This document shows positions 34,471-47,479 of a stretch of 64,000 bases of DNA, piece after piece. The notes below the pieces were generated by a model, which saw nothing but the letters and a program-made list of their open reading frames with translations, did not search any database and was not told the origin of the DNA. This DNA comes from Lanius collurio (lineage: Eukaryota; Chordata; Aves; Passeriformes; Laniidae), in assembly GCA_020086605.1 (NCBI GenBank), contig JACBWW010000048.1, positions 1,719,680 through 1,783,679 on the forward strand, written 5' to 3'. The translations under genes and the position numbers were made by a program. How positions within the stretch are numbered: position 1 is the first letter of the stretch; each line of letters begins with the position of its first letter.

Positions 34471-37400
34471 TGAGGCATCAAGAACACAGTTTTATTTTGT
34501 AGGCAATCTTTTATACATTAGCTGGTCTTGGCTGGACTGTCTATTTGACTTTCAAAATGGAAATAGCTAGCAGCACGATGATCAGGTAAGCAGGTTTCTG
34601 AACATGTACAGACAACTTTAAACTGTAATTGTTCTGAATGTGCGATGCTTTATTGGCCATTTACAACACTAGCTACCTTTGACAGGTATTTTATGGCATA
34701 ATTTCTTTCTCCCAAATGTCTTCTTTCAATTAAGTGCTACCATTGTGAATTTTTTTTTTCTGGACCACACTGCTTCTACACTAATATTTTCTCATAGTGA
34801 TGGATACAAAATTTGCACTGCGGGAATATTACCAGTACAAAAACTGGCCAATAACTTCTATTATCCCAACAGCTTGAATATATACAACTGTACGAGATCA
34901 CACTACATGTGCCCTGTAAAAGCAAGGATCCATTCGTGTTGTTCCACTTGCTCCCATGGCTGGCATTGATGAAAATCAGTAAGGGTTTCAAGTTCATTTG
35001 GTTCGTTTTTGGCAGTCTCTTGAATTCTTTCAAAGCAGTAATGTACTTTCCCACTTTTAAATTAACATTAAAAAAAAAAGAGAAGGCTAAATTTCATTGC
35101 AACATCACAAAAAAAGGTTCTTTTGTAAGCCATCTGAAAAAGCCCAGAGAACGTGCATTTCATTTATCCTTTGCATTCTTCAGAGTTTATATTTTATTCA
35201 TAGTCTTAGGATTAAAAAGGGCATTTCCATTGCCCTAGGGACATACACAAACTATCTACATTAGAATTCTGGAGGTGAACTATTAAGGAGTTACCACTGC
35301 AGTTTCTCTCAGTGACTCTGCAAGAGAAAACTGGGTGCAGTCCCTCGGAGTTGACAATGCTTGTGCTGTCTAGACTGATATGATTTCCCCTAGGAGTACA
35401 ACAAGCAACAGCTACACTTGGGCTCTTTCTCGGGCAACCTTATGTGACATCTGTTTTTATCTTCAAGGCAAAACACAAGTCCGGGCTGGTGGTCGGATGT
35501 ATCACCTAATTCATACTCAGTAGGAATCACAATGCCTACTGTTCCACAGTCACACAAAAAAAAGGGATGATGCTGACCAGAAGCAGTGGGTGGAGGATTC
35601 TTCATGGTTTTGTTAGGAAGGGGCCACAATAGATTATCTATTTTAATGTTTTTATGTTATTATTGAAACAAAGCAGCAGCTGTACTCATTCCCATCTTTG
35701 TCATATTTACTACTCACACAAAAGCTGCACAAAAAGCCACCAGCTATAACTTCTATCAGTTAATTTTCAACTGAGTTTGTAAAAGTAAACCCTCAGAAAC
35801 AACAGTGATTTGAGTATTTGGAAGAAAAAAGCATTTACTCAGGTACTGGACAGAAGAGCTGGCTGATAGTGTCAGCTGGTAGGGCACAGCAATGACCACT
35901 AGCTTTTATGTCTGTTTTGCCAAATGGACTTTGTTATAATACAATTCTCCTCTATCCAATTACTAGAAGAGGAACCGAGTGCTCCTTTTTCTGAGTGCTC
36001 CTTTTACCATTCTAAATAAAATATTTTTCATAATACTAGTGGCACTCCTTATTATGGAAACATAAATTTATATTTATTAGAACAAGCTGAAAAATTGATT
36101 TCTTATGTGAGTATTAGCCAAAAGCCCTAACAATGTCTTTAAGGCAAATCCCTTGAAAAATCCCTTGAAAACCAAGTTTTCTGCAAATTTTCATTGCTGT
36201 TATTATTAGCAACACAGCAAACAATTTCAGTGGAATATCAGTGTATTCAAAAACAGACTAGAAGCGTAGGTATATATTTATCTAGCTTGCTAACTATCCA
36301 TCAACAGGAAAGGGGAAATATGGCTGGTAAGCTTTTATTCATTTCAATTAAATGAGACACTCTTGCATGTTTTGTTTTAACATATTCCTGCCCTTCTTTT
36401 CCTCTCCACAGTGAGAATGCTTAACCTCCACTGAGCTGCATTTCTTTTCCAATTTCCAATTAATTCACCTCATACCTTATAACATAAATTGTTTATTTAG
36501 GAAAATGTTAATGGCACCTGATGCAATATCATCTCACTGTGCAAACTATTACTGCTAAATAAAATAGGGCCAGCTGGCCCTGCTTGTCCATGCTACCAAG
36601 CTGCCAGGTCATCCTTTAATTAATTTTTTTTACTGTTCTACCTACAATACACATCCCTGGCAGAGGACAGTAGTGCTCAGCAGTATGGTGTGAGCCACTC
36701 TGTAGAATCATGTAGACATGAAGCCTGAGATTGTTTCTTGGACTTCTTCTCACAGTAGTAAAAGTATAGCCATATTGGCTTAGAGTCTCTTTAATTTCAG
36801 TGAAGACATATTTAATTTTGATGTGCCTCAGGTTGCAAGGAGGACAAGAAGGTGCTGCTAAAATAATGCCTAGGTATAGCCTAAATCTGCTGTGTGCTTT
36901 TCAAGACTTTGAGGGATTCAGTTGAGTCAGTCTCCTTAAGAAAAGGGAGATATCCCAAAGAGGAGGAATTTTGCCAAAATTTTGGGCTAGAAAAATTACC
37001 AGTTACAGTCCAGAAAGTTTATATTTGAGAGTACTGGGAAAATTTTTCGTTACACTGACCACAGTCAGAGTAAATCTGGATTTTAACATTAGCTGCATGA
37101 GTGGAGCAGAAAAGACTTCTTAGAAATATTATAGATAAATAATCAGCAAATTTCTTCTGTAACTCTGGTCATGGGGACATAGCTGCAGGCAAGGCAGTGG
37201 TGTTTCCATTATATTCCCTGCTACTTCAGTGGTGCCATTTCTTTAGTAAAGGACTGGAAGGCCTTTTTTGCAGTATTGTGATTGAGCTGGCAGACAGACA
37301 TTCACAATGACATGTGAGAAAGACAACCTGGAGTTTGAGATGAGGCGGGGAGAAGCAAATGGAACAGGATAGGATCTGTGAATTGTCAAGACTGAAGGAG

Positions 37401-38061
37401 AAGCTGAGTGTGATGTTGTAGATTTTGGTGCTTAAAGATTGGAAGAACATGGGCAAATCAAAGAGAAACTCCTGAAAAACACCAAAATCTGAGGGCTCAG
37501 GAAAGATCACCAAGGAATGGAATTGCTCAAGAAACAATAAGTTTGCCCTAGAAGCCATCCAGGAGTGCAAACAAAGGAAAGAGATAGTGAAGGACAGTGA
37601 CAGTCAAGAAGGAAATAGAGCATTGCTTCTGTCATCTGCGTGAAACAGAGCTGTGGTGGTAGCAGGATTTGTCAAGTCTGTGAGTTCACTAACAGGTCTT
37701 AATGGCCCTGACCATCTTTACCTCATACAAGGCTTAAACTCTGGCCCTGACCATCCTGTACCCTGCCTGTGGCCCAGAAGTTACATGTAGATTCATGCCT
37801 GGGCACTCAGACCTAACTGAGCTATGCTGCAGGCAGGCTAGTCTCCAGTCTTGCCTTCTGCTGTTCCTGACTAAATGTCCTGGACAGCCTCACGGCCTGA
37901 CTTGTTACCTGGCCTTGACTGAAGAAATGAGATTCATTTGACTTCTAAGTATAGCTAGCACTGACAGGGTAATTCTGCTTTTCTGTTGTAGACTGGCATA
38001 TATCTCCTGAATCTTCACTGCTTCTGGTGCAGTCACCCAGAAACTGAAGCAAGGTGCATTT

Positions 38062-38065
<4 letters not shown>
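34471..38065. other. Unique noncoding DNA, possibly with conserved noncoding elements
   Basis: No gene identified. Two stretches (about 36160-36290 and 36400-36620) combine homeodomain-like ATTA cores, E-box-like and TTAATTAA words with no repeat character. They resemble conserved noncoding elements, but only alignment could show it. A 15-base tandem pair (gagtgctcc...) lies at 35976-36006. The open frame at 35390-35629 is described separately. Confidence 0.4.
35390..35629 (-). other. Unidentified cysteine-rich open frame
   Basis: A 79-codon minus-strand frame has an unusual C-terminal half: segments YELGDTSDHQPGLVFCLEDK and CHIRLPEKEPKCSCCLLYS end at a stop. The underlying DNA keeps several CpGs (around 35480-35495) in an otherwise CpG-poor region, which can hint at a formerly coding or functional sequence. 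No family is recognised and splice sites are not convincing. It is most likely a chance frame or an old pseudogene fragment. Confidence 0.12.
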
Positions 38066-38106
<41 letters not shown>

Positions 38107-38166
38107 AGCAAACAAACAAACAAACAAACAAAAACAAAACAAAACAAAACAACAAAACAACAAACA
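38066..38166. repeat. A37 run followed by a CAAA-type simple repeat
   Basis: Positions 38066-38102 are 37 consecutive A. After GG, degenerate CAAA/CAAAA units continue to about 38166. It may be the tail of a retrocopied sequence or a simple-repeat expansion. No AATAAA lies 10-30 bases upstream, so a processed transcript tail is not well supported. Minus-strand frames here translate to phenylalanine runs and are artefacts. Confidence 0.9.
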
Positions 38167-41100
38167 CAATTGGATTTGCCCAGAATGATTGAAATATGTA
38201 GAACATAGGAGCACAAAGCTATTGATGGTGTCCTAGGTTTGCTTGCAGGGGAGGAGCCTAAAACCTTCAAGTGTGGCTAAATTCCTATTCCATACCATAC
38301 ACATCAGTGCTGGAGGATGTGGTCTTGCTTTTTGTCAGGAGTAACTGCATGTCCCTGATGAGCTGTAGGAATGGCCACCATCTTGCTTTTGTCTCAGTGG
38401 CCACACAGAAGTGAGTTGCTGAACACCTTTTGTGTGTAAACCATCTTTTCTTTTGTACATTTTTGTTATTAAAAATGCTACTGTTACTATGCCATTCTTA
38501 CTCCTTCACTCTTCGCTTTCAGTAAATTATTGTCACAACACACAGTCTCTGCCTTTGGACCTCTCTCACTGGAGGGTATGGGGGAAAGGGACTGGCTTAT
38601 TTGAGTTTAAGTCCCAGTTGGCTTTAAACCACCACAGTTTTTACTACTTTCAATGTTCTACTGGGCTAGGAATAAAACAGTTTTTTAAGTTCCACTAAAA
38701 GTTTCTGTGACTCTTGAGCTTATGGTCATTTATTTACTTGAGATCACCTTGGCCTTACTCTGTTCTTTACAATAACAGTGACATGAAATTCACAAGATGC
38801 TGTTATAGATATCAGTAAAGCTGCCTAGGGTGTGAATGACAAATCTATCTGGGATGGTATATTCTAGTGGAAAAAGTCTTAACACTCTTCAGCAAGAAGC
38901 TGTACTGATCCCCATTTTTCAGTTCCTAACGGACTATAAATGTAATGTGAAGTACTGAGCTAATATAAACTGATTTTACCAAACTGGCAGAAGTCCACTT
39001 GTATTATGAAAGTTCCCTTTTCAAATTAAAAACAAGATATGTTTTTAAGTTAAAAAATAATGACAGTTAAAAAATTATTTCTAACAATTTTCACAGATAA
39101 ACAATAGAAAAATATAGTCAACGACAGGTGCAAGCTTTGAGGCAAAGTCTAACATAGGAGACATGGAACAGCAAATTTGCATTTCTTTATTATTTTACCA
39201 TGTTTATGACTATTTAATCTGAAAGTATTTTTTTCATTTTTATGAGGTAGAAGAATTAAAAATTTCAGTTAAGCTTTCATCAAAATTTTATTGTCACTAA
39301 AGAAAAGATACTTGACAGATGCAAAACTTGAATCAGTATTACAGATATAAACACTGAATTTTACATCAGACAAAATTGATTTATTCTAGTCACTCATTTT
39401 TCAAGTTAACAAGAAACTACAATCACTACAATGAGATTTTAAAAGTTGGTATTAATGCATAAATCTATATGCCTCTCTGGCATGTTTTCTAAAACTGGTC
39501 ATACCTGTGGTCTGTGGCTCATTATGTAGGCAGTCAAGGACCAGACCCAGGAATAAAATTAGATTATTTGGTCTTATGTGTGTTTGTTGAGATCATCATC
39601 AGAACCTCTTCTTTAAACAATGGAGACAGGCAAATATCTAACACAGCTGGGCCCTTACTTTAGGGGGAAATGAACCACCTTCTGACCAAGACTAGCAGAA
39701 ACCTCTTCATGGCTGCTTTTAAACAATCTGAATCTGTAAAGTTCTTAAGTAAAATATGGTTATTTTTTCTGAGCTCAGCTTCTAGCAGGACCTAGCTGAA
39801 GCTAAAAAGTAGTTTCACAGATTTGTTAGGATATTAAGGCTTTCCTTCACAATAAGAGGTAGTATAGAAGTGTGCAGAGCTGAAAGAGATAAATTACTGA
39901 TAAAGAACTCAAATACAAAATGCCTGAGTTACACAGCATGTCAAAAAGCTCTCTAGTGTCATCACCTGTTCCAGCAATACTCAAATGTGAAGAAGGACTA
40001 AGGTGAGGCTAAATTACTATTTTCACAAGAGGTAATTTTAAATTCAAGAAAGACATGTAGAATACTGTTACCCTAATAGTTCAATCCAAAGTAGAAATTA
40101 TACTGTGAATTCTAGAAGAACTAAGAGCTCAGAATTTATGTTTTTTCAGCAGCAGTGATTTTTATAAATGGTCATAATAGTACGAGTGCAGAAAAAGGGA
40201 ATTCGTGACCATGCACTGTTGAATAAGGACCAAATATTCCTTCTTGGTTATCAAGACACAGGCAGGACATTGTGACAGTTCTTTCAGAGACAGACATAGT
40301 TGTGGCAATGTTATGCTCCTAAAACAAGTGCCCAGAGATTTACAGCTTGGATCCACTTGAAACTCAAGCTGACCTCTGTGCCAAATACCCCAACATAAAT
40401 ATTAACCCAGGACTCCACAAGCTATACTATATGTTAGTGAGCTTGCAGGTAAAGTTTAAGTTGCTGATTTTGACTAAAAGTGCCATAAATTAGTTTAGGA
40501 CCTCACAGAGTCCATGTTTACCAGCCCAGATAAATAAACAGCCAACAGCCTGTTTGACAGGCAGTCTTTACATTTACTTTATTTGCAAACAAAAAACATT
40601 AACCCTGGACTGAGCCACAAAAGAGCAAAGCCTGCTGCTCCTGCTAGTCCTTGTAAGTCTTATTTCACACCAGACTACATCTAAGGGCTATCTATATCTT
40701 TCAGCATGGAATTATTCTAGTTGATCCTTAATGTTTTTTTAAGAAAACAATGATAAGGCAGCTGCTTTTGTAGATCCTGAAGTACTATCGTAAAACTCCT
40801 CCATCTTTTTCACCACTATTCACCTTTCCAAGGAACAAAACACACTTCAATAGCCATAAGTCTTGTGATTTCCTGAGATAAGGCAACAATTGCTTGAGTA
40901 GTCCAGAAGCAGAGACAGGTTATAAATAAAGCACTACCATAATTTTTATCAAGGCACTATAGGCAGAATAAGCAGAGCAATCCCCAGCAGACGCTGCCTG
41001 AGAGTTTCAACTGCCCAGGTGATAATGAGGCACTCTTTTAATGCTTCACTCTGCTCCTCTGGAAGATCTTGGCTTGAACAATTACTATCATTCTGAAGAT

Positions 41101-41842
41101 CACCTCCTTTGAAAACGCCTGTGTGAAAACAGTCTTTGGTAAGGTCTGCATTTTCAAGAATTAAAGTATTAAAAAATTATGCAGACACAATATATCTGCA
41201 TGGGCAGCTTACCTTTGCTGGAAGTGTTTTGCTCACCACTAAACACACTTAAGGTGGCTATGACTGCTCCAAACCTACAAATCTCAACATGAACTGGTTA
41301 AATACCAATTCAATGTTAGATAAAGAAACTGAACACAATTTTTTTTTCTCCTCCTTCTATCCTTATTCCAACACCACTTTTTTCTATTTCCAATAATGCT
41401 TTTTCATTTTTCCCTCTACAAATTTTGCAATATTTGAAGTAATGAAAAGGAACAATACACTGTGATTTTGACTGAATTTAAACTGGGGAAAAATATGTCA
41501 AATTAGTCTTCCTTTAAAAAAAATAATGGAATACTTGCCCATAATATGTTTCTTTTAAAATCACTATTTCTGTACCAAAAAGTGATAAGAGCACAGGAAT
41601 TGCATACTGAGAGCTAACCACTGTGCACCACTACCAGCAATCAGCTGGTAAAAGTCACAGATAAAAATCAGATCCTCCTAATTAAGTGTTCAACATACTT
41701 AAAGAGAGATCAGTAAATGTAAGGAATAAATGGCAGCACTCCAGAAAAGGCAAGACGCCAAATAACAATCATAGCTTGGTTAAAAAGTATAAATGAAAAG
41801 GAGTCTCTTGGAGCAAACCTAGAGGCAGGAAATCCAAAGAAC
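38167..41842. other. Unique noncoding DNA
   Basis: AT-rich, no gene or confident repeat found. The frames at 38432-38698 (plus) and 40162-40356 (minus) are isolated and featureless. Confidence 0.5.
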
Positions 41843-42770
41843 TATAGAATTGTCAAGGTTGGAAAACACCTTTAGGATCCCTGAGTTCAACTGTTAACCT
41901 AGTATCACCATGTTCACAACTAAACCATGTCCCCAAGAGCCATATCCACAAAATTTTTGAACATTTACAGAGATGGTGTCTCCACCACTTCCCTGTGTAA
42001 CCTGTTCCAAAGCCTGACCACCCTTTCAGTAAAGAATTTTTTCTGACATCCAATCCTGATCCATCTTGAGGCCATTTCCTCTTGTCCTGCTACTTTTTAC
42101 CTGGGAGAAGAGGCCAAGCTCACCTTCCAGTAGTCATAAAGAGGAATAAAGTCTCCCTGCTGGAGCCTCCCTTCCCCCAGGCTAAACACCCCCAGCTCCC
42201 TCAGCTGTTCCTCTTTAGTCTTGTGTTCCAAACCCTTCACCAGTTCCATTGCCGTTCTCTGGACACGCTCCAGCCCCTCAATGTCTGTCTTGCAGTGAGG
42301 GGCCCAGAGCTGAGCACAGGATTTGAGATGTGGCCTCATCATCGCCAAGTACAGGGGGACAATCCCTGCCCTTGTCCTGCTGGTCACACTCTTTCTGATA
42401 CACACCGGGATGTCACGGGCCTTCTCAGCCACCTGGGCTCAGTGATGGCTCATGTTCAGCTGCTGTTGATCAGCACCCTCAAGTCCTTTTCTGTTGGACA
42501 GTTTTCCAGTGGCTCTTCCCCCAGTCTGTAGCATTGCACAGGGTACAAGGGCAGGACCAGTACTTTGCCTGGTGGAACATCACACCACTGGTCTCATTCC
42601 ATCCATCCAGCCTGTCCTGATCTCTCAGATCCTTCCTGCCCTGTCCAGATCTCAGAGCCTTCCTGCCCTCCACAGATCAACACTTCCACCCAGCTTGCAA
42701 ACTCACTGAGGATGTAGTTGATCCTCTTGTCCAGGTCATCTGTAAAAATACTAAATGAAGCTGGCCCAAA
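41843..42770 (-). mobile_element. CR1 LINE, longest copy, with remains of the reverse-transcriptase ORF
   Basis: The 3' end is at the left (aactatagaattgtcaaggt). It is followed in reverse complement by the CR1 3' segments 'ccacttccctgtgtaacctgttcc', 'agtaaagaattttttctgac' and 'tcttgtcctgctac'. The minus strand at 42432-42097 still reads through the CR1 ORF2 C-terminal region as an open frame of 111 codons, with MRPHLKSCAQLWAPH, LERVQRTAMELVKGLEH and EEQLRELGVFSLGEGRLQQG. Further right (to about 42770) is CR1-like sequence with tccatccagcctgtcctgat and 'gatcctcttgtccaggtcatc'. It is truncated 5' and not active. The open minus frame belongs to the transposon and is not a host gene. Confidence 0.9.
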
Positions 42771-45700
42771 TGAAAATACAAAGAGAGAAAATAAAAACTT
42801 CAAGAACCATTTCACTTCAGTGCACTGCTTCTGAGTGGCAAATTAACTTTGCTTTAATCCTACCATCCCAAGACACAGTATTTGGCCTCTAAAGGATCAG
42901 AGGATTTTTGCCAACTCCATTGGGTACTCAGATTGCCTTAAGGAAAGTGAAGGGACAGCAAAGCCTTTGAAGGAGAAATGGTCATTATAATTAAATATTT
43001 TCCCATGATGGGTCTGTGCTTATTGTGGGAACCCAAAGGGATCTCCCACCCATGGCCCTACAGGCCCTGTGTGTAATCTCAGAGAAAATCTCACAAAGCA
43101 GATCAGAAGAGGATTGTTATGGATAGAGGAATCCCTGGGGGAGCACACACTAGACCCCATGGTGAGTTACTACCCCAGCAGAGAGGAGATCGTCAAAAAG
43201 ATTATTTTAACAAACAGGTCATTTTCAACTGATGTAAGTGTAGACCTAGCAAGGTCCCTAATTAGTCCAATAAAGAGAAGACACAAATTTAAGTCCTGTT
43301 TCATGTCAGCCAAAGGATGCATTATTCCCAGAGGAGAGGTAACATGGTTTCTATCAATATTTCTGTGGTTTCAACTTAAATAAGAAGTTGCTTTGTCTGA
43401 GCCAAGGCATTGTTCTTCCTCATTGTTCTTGGTGGCTTTTGAATAATTGTTCTCTTTGTAAAAAACTAATTATTTGTCACAAGAGGTGCTATATTCTGTA
43501 ATTGACAACATACACCCCAACAGGGAGAAGGAAGCAAAGCAACCCTTTTGTGTGGAAAAAAAAAATGGTCTTAGTTCACAATAGTATAAAACACACTCAT
43601 TCTCCCACTCCATAGTCAAATAGGAAGTAACAATGAAATCCAATTTTTTCTAAGATGTAGCATCTGTTTTCTGTATATAATCCATGAAAGATTTCCAAAT
43701 GCCCTTAAAGGAGTCCTAAATCTTCTACAAATTTGAGTCTTTCATAAATCCTCTGTTTCTTAATCTATATGACATTTTCTTACAATGGACAGGTCTCAGT
43801 AAGAATTTCCATTCATCCTTGGCTTGGGCAGGAGGAGGTAAAAGAAGGCAAGAGGAAATGGGAAGTTGCAAAAGAGAAGAAAATAAATTTGTGTTTATAT
43901 GTTCTGGGTTTTTTTTTAATTTAACAAAAAAATTGTTGATGTGTGATGGCTTTCATTGTATTTATATGGCTTTCCCAAGAGATTCAACCATTGTTTTAGT
44001 ATTTTATGCAGAAGATTCCCCCCATGCTAGAAGACATGAACCACAAAGACAATCAGACATGTTGGCTTATGTCGTCTGAAGTAACTATCACTGGATCCAG
44101 CCTCACCCTGACATTACACCTTGAGGAATGGATTTACTCCATGCAAGGTAAATGCAGATAACTACCTCGTTTGAATTGTGGAATTTCCCACCAAATTTTC
44201 AAAAGGAAGGCCTCATGGTATGAGAACATATTTCAAGATTAGAATTTATTTAATTATCTATCTCAGAACTCTGCATGCCTTCAGGTAGGTCGTTTTTTTC
44301 TCTCCGAATAAGGCTAAACTATATCCTATCATACAGAGAGAGAATGTTACTTGAATTAGCCTTAAATGAGCTTTTGGCTATTGACTTGCATTAGTGATTT
44401 CACAAGTTTCCTCCTGAAAACCATGCTAACTACAGGTTTTTCAAACATGGAACACTGTTCAGATTGAAGGGAGAAGTTCACGTCAGCACAGATCTACTTC
44501 TGACGGTATATACAGGTTCTGTATTCAGAATTTGGGTAACAACCTGTAAAGTACCTTTTGCAGAGAAAGGCAGAGAGTAAAGAAAAATCAGAAACAGCGA
44601 GATGCTTTCAAGTGATGGCATTTGCTTACTAATATTTTTTAAAATCTGCCCTCCCCCGCCCTTCATATTCTGTATCCCATCTTTTGCCTACTAATGAAGT
44701 AAACTGCATAATAGGCAGGTCTTTGGAGAGTAGGAGCTGGAATACATGCACCAAGCAGCAGAGCACTTACATTTCAACTTCATTTTATGGTATATCCATG
44801 GGAGAAATTACTAATGGATACACACTGGTGGATGCCTTAGGTCTGTCCCTTCCATTACCTATGGCATGGCCCAGGAGAACAGCCTTGCAGATAGTGGCAG
44901 TACAGCGTGGAAATAGCTTTCCCTAAGGAAAGCTCACTAACAAAAGGCCTCTCTGGATGTGTTGCTAGAGGGCTGACAGCATATGCTGTTGTGGAAGAAG
45001 CCTCTAATGAGAGCCAATTATGCTTTACACAACAAGAAAGTGAACCTAAGGTCTTTACCCTTTCTTTGCAGTTTCAGATATCCATTCAGTGATTATGAAA
45101 TAATAGCAGCTAAAAACATTTCTGTTAAAATAACCAGATGAAATTTTAGAATATGACTATTACTCCTCCACATTGTAACAAACAGTAAGGAATTGTTATA
45201 CTATTGGCAGTGGAGGCATTTCTTAGATTTTCCTTCAGTAAGTTTGCACAAGCATTATAAAATCATAGCTGGCACTTTGGAAAGCTTTTGGTTTTGTTCA
45301 TGTGATGAGAACATGCTGGTCATTTTTCTCTAAATGTTGTGGCAATTAAAAAAGCTGAATTTCTAGGACTGCCATTTAAGCATTATCTCTCTACACAAAC
45401 TTTGCACTGTTGACTGGTTATCTCTTCTCACAACAAGAAATGTATGCAGCTTGCTTTCACCTTGGTTTTTTTTTTGCCAAATGGTAAAGACCACATACCA
45501 AGAAATCCATGGGAAACCCTTGGTGCCAGTGTGAAATGTCTCTCACATTGCAGTCTTGCATTTTGATGTAGGATATGTGAAGCCAGTCCAATTTTCTCTA
45601 ACTTTTTTAGACTCTGAATGTGTTGAAATATCACAGTATTTGTGAACTTCAAAGTAAGCCTTGAAAAATGAGTAATGCATACATTTTGGTATCACGCCCT

Positions 45701-47137
45701 ACCCATTCCTTTCAGACACATACATTTTTGTCTGGTTAGTTTTTGTTCTCCACCCAAAAAGTCTGCTGTTGCTAAGATCATAGTAATTGCATGTCAGTGA
45801 CAGTATATTTCAACTTCACTGGTCAGAAAACAGGAACAAATTCTGTGGGTCGGGAAAAAAAAAATCATTTTGAATCTATAAAAAGAAACTTTATGAAAGT
45901 TTGCACACACGATCATATGGGAGCGTTTGAAATTTGCTATTCATATTGTGTTTTTATTGATAAAGTACAACTTTTTAATTATTAAATCTTTCTGTATAAA
46001 ATTATGCTAAATCAAAATACTGTTTCATTTTAACCCTTTAAACTAAGAAAACTGAGTAATCTAGCATTTTTAAAGGTACCTTGTTTCATTTAAAAGTTAA
46101 CTTGTTCAAGTTTATCCAATTAAAGTACTCAAGAGAGTCTTTGTCTTGCAATTGTCCATGGAAGAGATCTAAGCGTGAGACAGAACTTCATTTCTGTAAA
46201 ATTTATTGATTCAGGCTCTGCAATAGTCTAACTCTATAGCTACAAGCTCAGAGGTGATTTATACTTCTTTCTTCCAGAGCATGGCCTGAATTTGCTTGCC
46301 TTTGCCTAAAAAACAGGATGTAAATCAAATTTCTTCTGTTTTCTTCAGAAATATTCGTCACTCTGAGAGACTGCACTGAGGTACTACCAAGCTCTCAGAA
46401 AACACTGGGTGGAGATGGGGCTGAGGGACCTCAAAGTATGAAATTAAATCAATGAGGGTGGAAACATTCCATGAAGTTCAATTTGCACAGCGTCTCCCAT
46501 ATTAATATCACTTTGGCTGTTTAGTTCTCCCATACAGACCCTTTAGCAGTGAGTGCAACAGGGTGGCTGTCATCTACTTCCCAGAATTTCAGCACAGGCT
46601 GTTTCCTGCCCCATCCAGGAATTTTTAGTCTAGAAAAGCCCAATTCCCGTGAAGTGCTCTGCCTACATCAGGGTCAGTGGAGCCTTTGGCTGCCCAGCAG
46701 CGCTTCACTCACACATCTCTAAGGCTGCCATTCAACAAGCAGTCTTTGTATTGCTCCAAGGCTCTGGGGCTCCCACTCACTCCCTCACTTGCAGGAAGGA
46801 GTGCCAGAAATAACATTTCAGCCAGCAAAAAGGACTTTTTCAACTCAAAGATTTACAAAATCCACATGCTTCAGGACTGCTTGTTTTTTTTTCTGCCTCT
46901 GTGCAGGTAATTTTTTTTCTAAAAGAGGTCACAGTCTGTGTCAGGCCCATGGTACAGAGACATTCTTTTCAGCCACTTCATTTTATTTAAGTCAATTAAT
47001 CAACCTGCTCAATCTGAATTAAAAAAAAAAAAAATCTGCCAAGCAACCCAAAAAACAGAGGTAAACCTGTTCAAATTGAGATATTTTTGTGACTTCTAAT
47101 GTAAACCTCGTTCTCCTGGTCTGAGAAATTTTTCTGC
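42771..47137. other. Unique noncoding DNA
   Basis: No gene was identified. Around 46200-46265 the minus strand has TATAAATC followed about 50 bases later by AATAAA, a weak LTR-like arrangement that I do not trust enough to call. The plus frame at 43069-43383 (104 codons) has no recognisable domain. Confidence 0.45.
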
Positions 47138-47252
47138 TCATCTCAGGCAATCCCAGTAACTGCTGTGATCCTTGGGCATCGATAGCTGCAGAGTNTCATC
47201 TCAGGCAATCCCAGTAACTGCTGTGATCCTTGGGCATCGATAGCTGCAGAGT
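47138..47252. repeat. Perfect 57-base direct duplication around a single N
   Basis: Positions 47138-47194 and 47196-47252 are identical over 57 bases and are separated only by one N at 47195. A natural tandem duplication would not normally have an unknown base exactly at the join. The pattern is that of two contig ends that overlap but were joined with a one-base gap instead of merged. Treat as an assembly artefact: the real genome probably has one copy. Confidence 0.9.
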
Positions 47253-47479
47253 GCTGGAAAGAGATACATGATTTCAACTCGCTTTTCACTCCACTGGCTT
47301 GGATAAATGGGCAGGCTGCCAGAGACGTGACTTCTTGTGTTAAAAAAAAGGTCTCCTTGTCTCACTTGTATCTTGTGACTTCAGCAGGCACTGCAGATTT
47401 AGGGAAATGTCAGTGGTCCTGGTGGTAGTAGAAAGAAAGGAGTTAAAAAAGTGTCCTTTCCCTCACATCTATCTGTACA
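47253..47479. other. Short unique spacer
   Basis: Nothing recognised between the duplication and the LINE relic. Confidence 0.4.

Noticed and set aside
34679..34969. Plus frame with several cysteines, considered as a defensin-like peptide
   Set aside because: The cysteine spacing does not fit avian beta-defensins, and there is no signal peptide or splice context.
37945..38270. Phenylalanine-rich minus frames resembling a membrane segment
   Set aside because: They come from the A37 and CAAA simple repeat read in reverse complement.
42082..42531. Plus-strand 149-codon frame
   Set aside because: It is antisense to the CR1 ORF2 remains at 42097-42432. The real homology is on the other strand and belongs to the transposon.
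46150..46340. Minus-strand TATAAATC then AATAAA, LTR-like
   Set aside because: The two signals are only about 50 bases apart, no termini or familiar LTR sequence were seen, and both words are common in AT-rich DNA.
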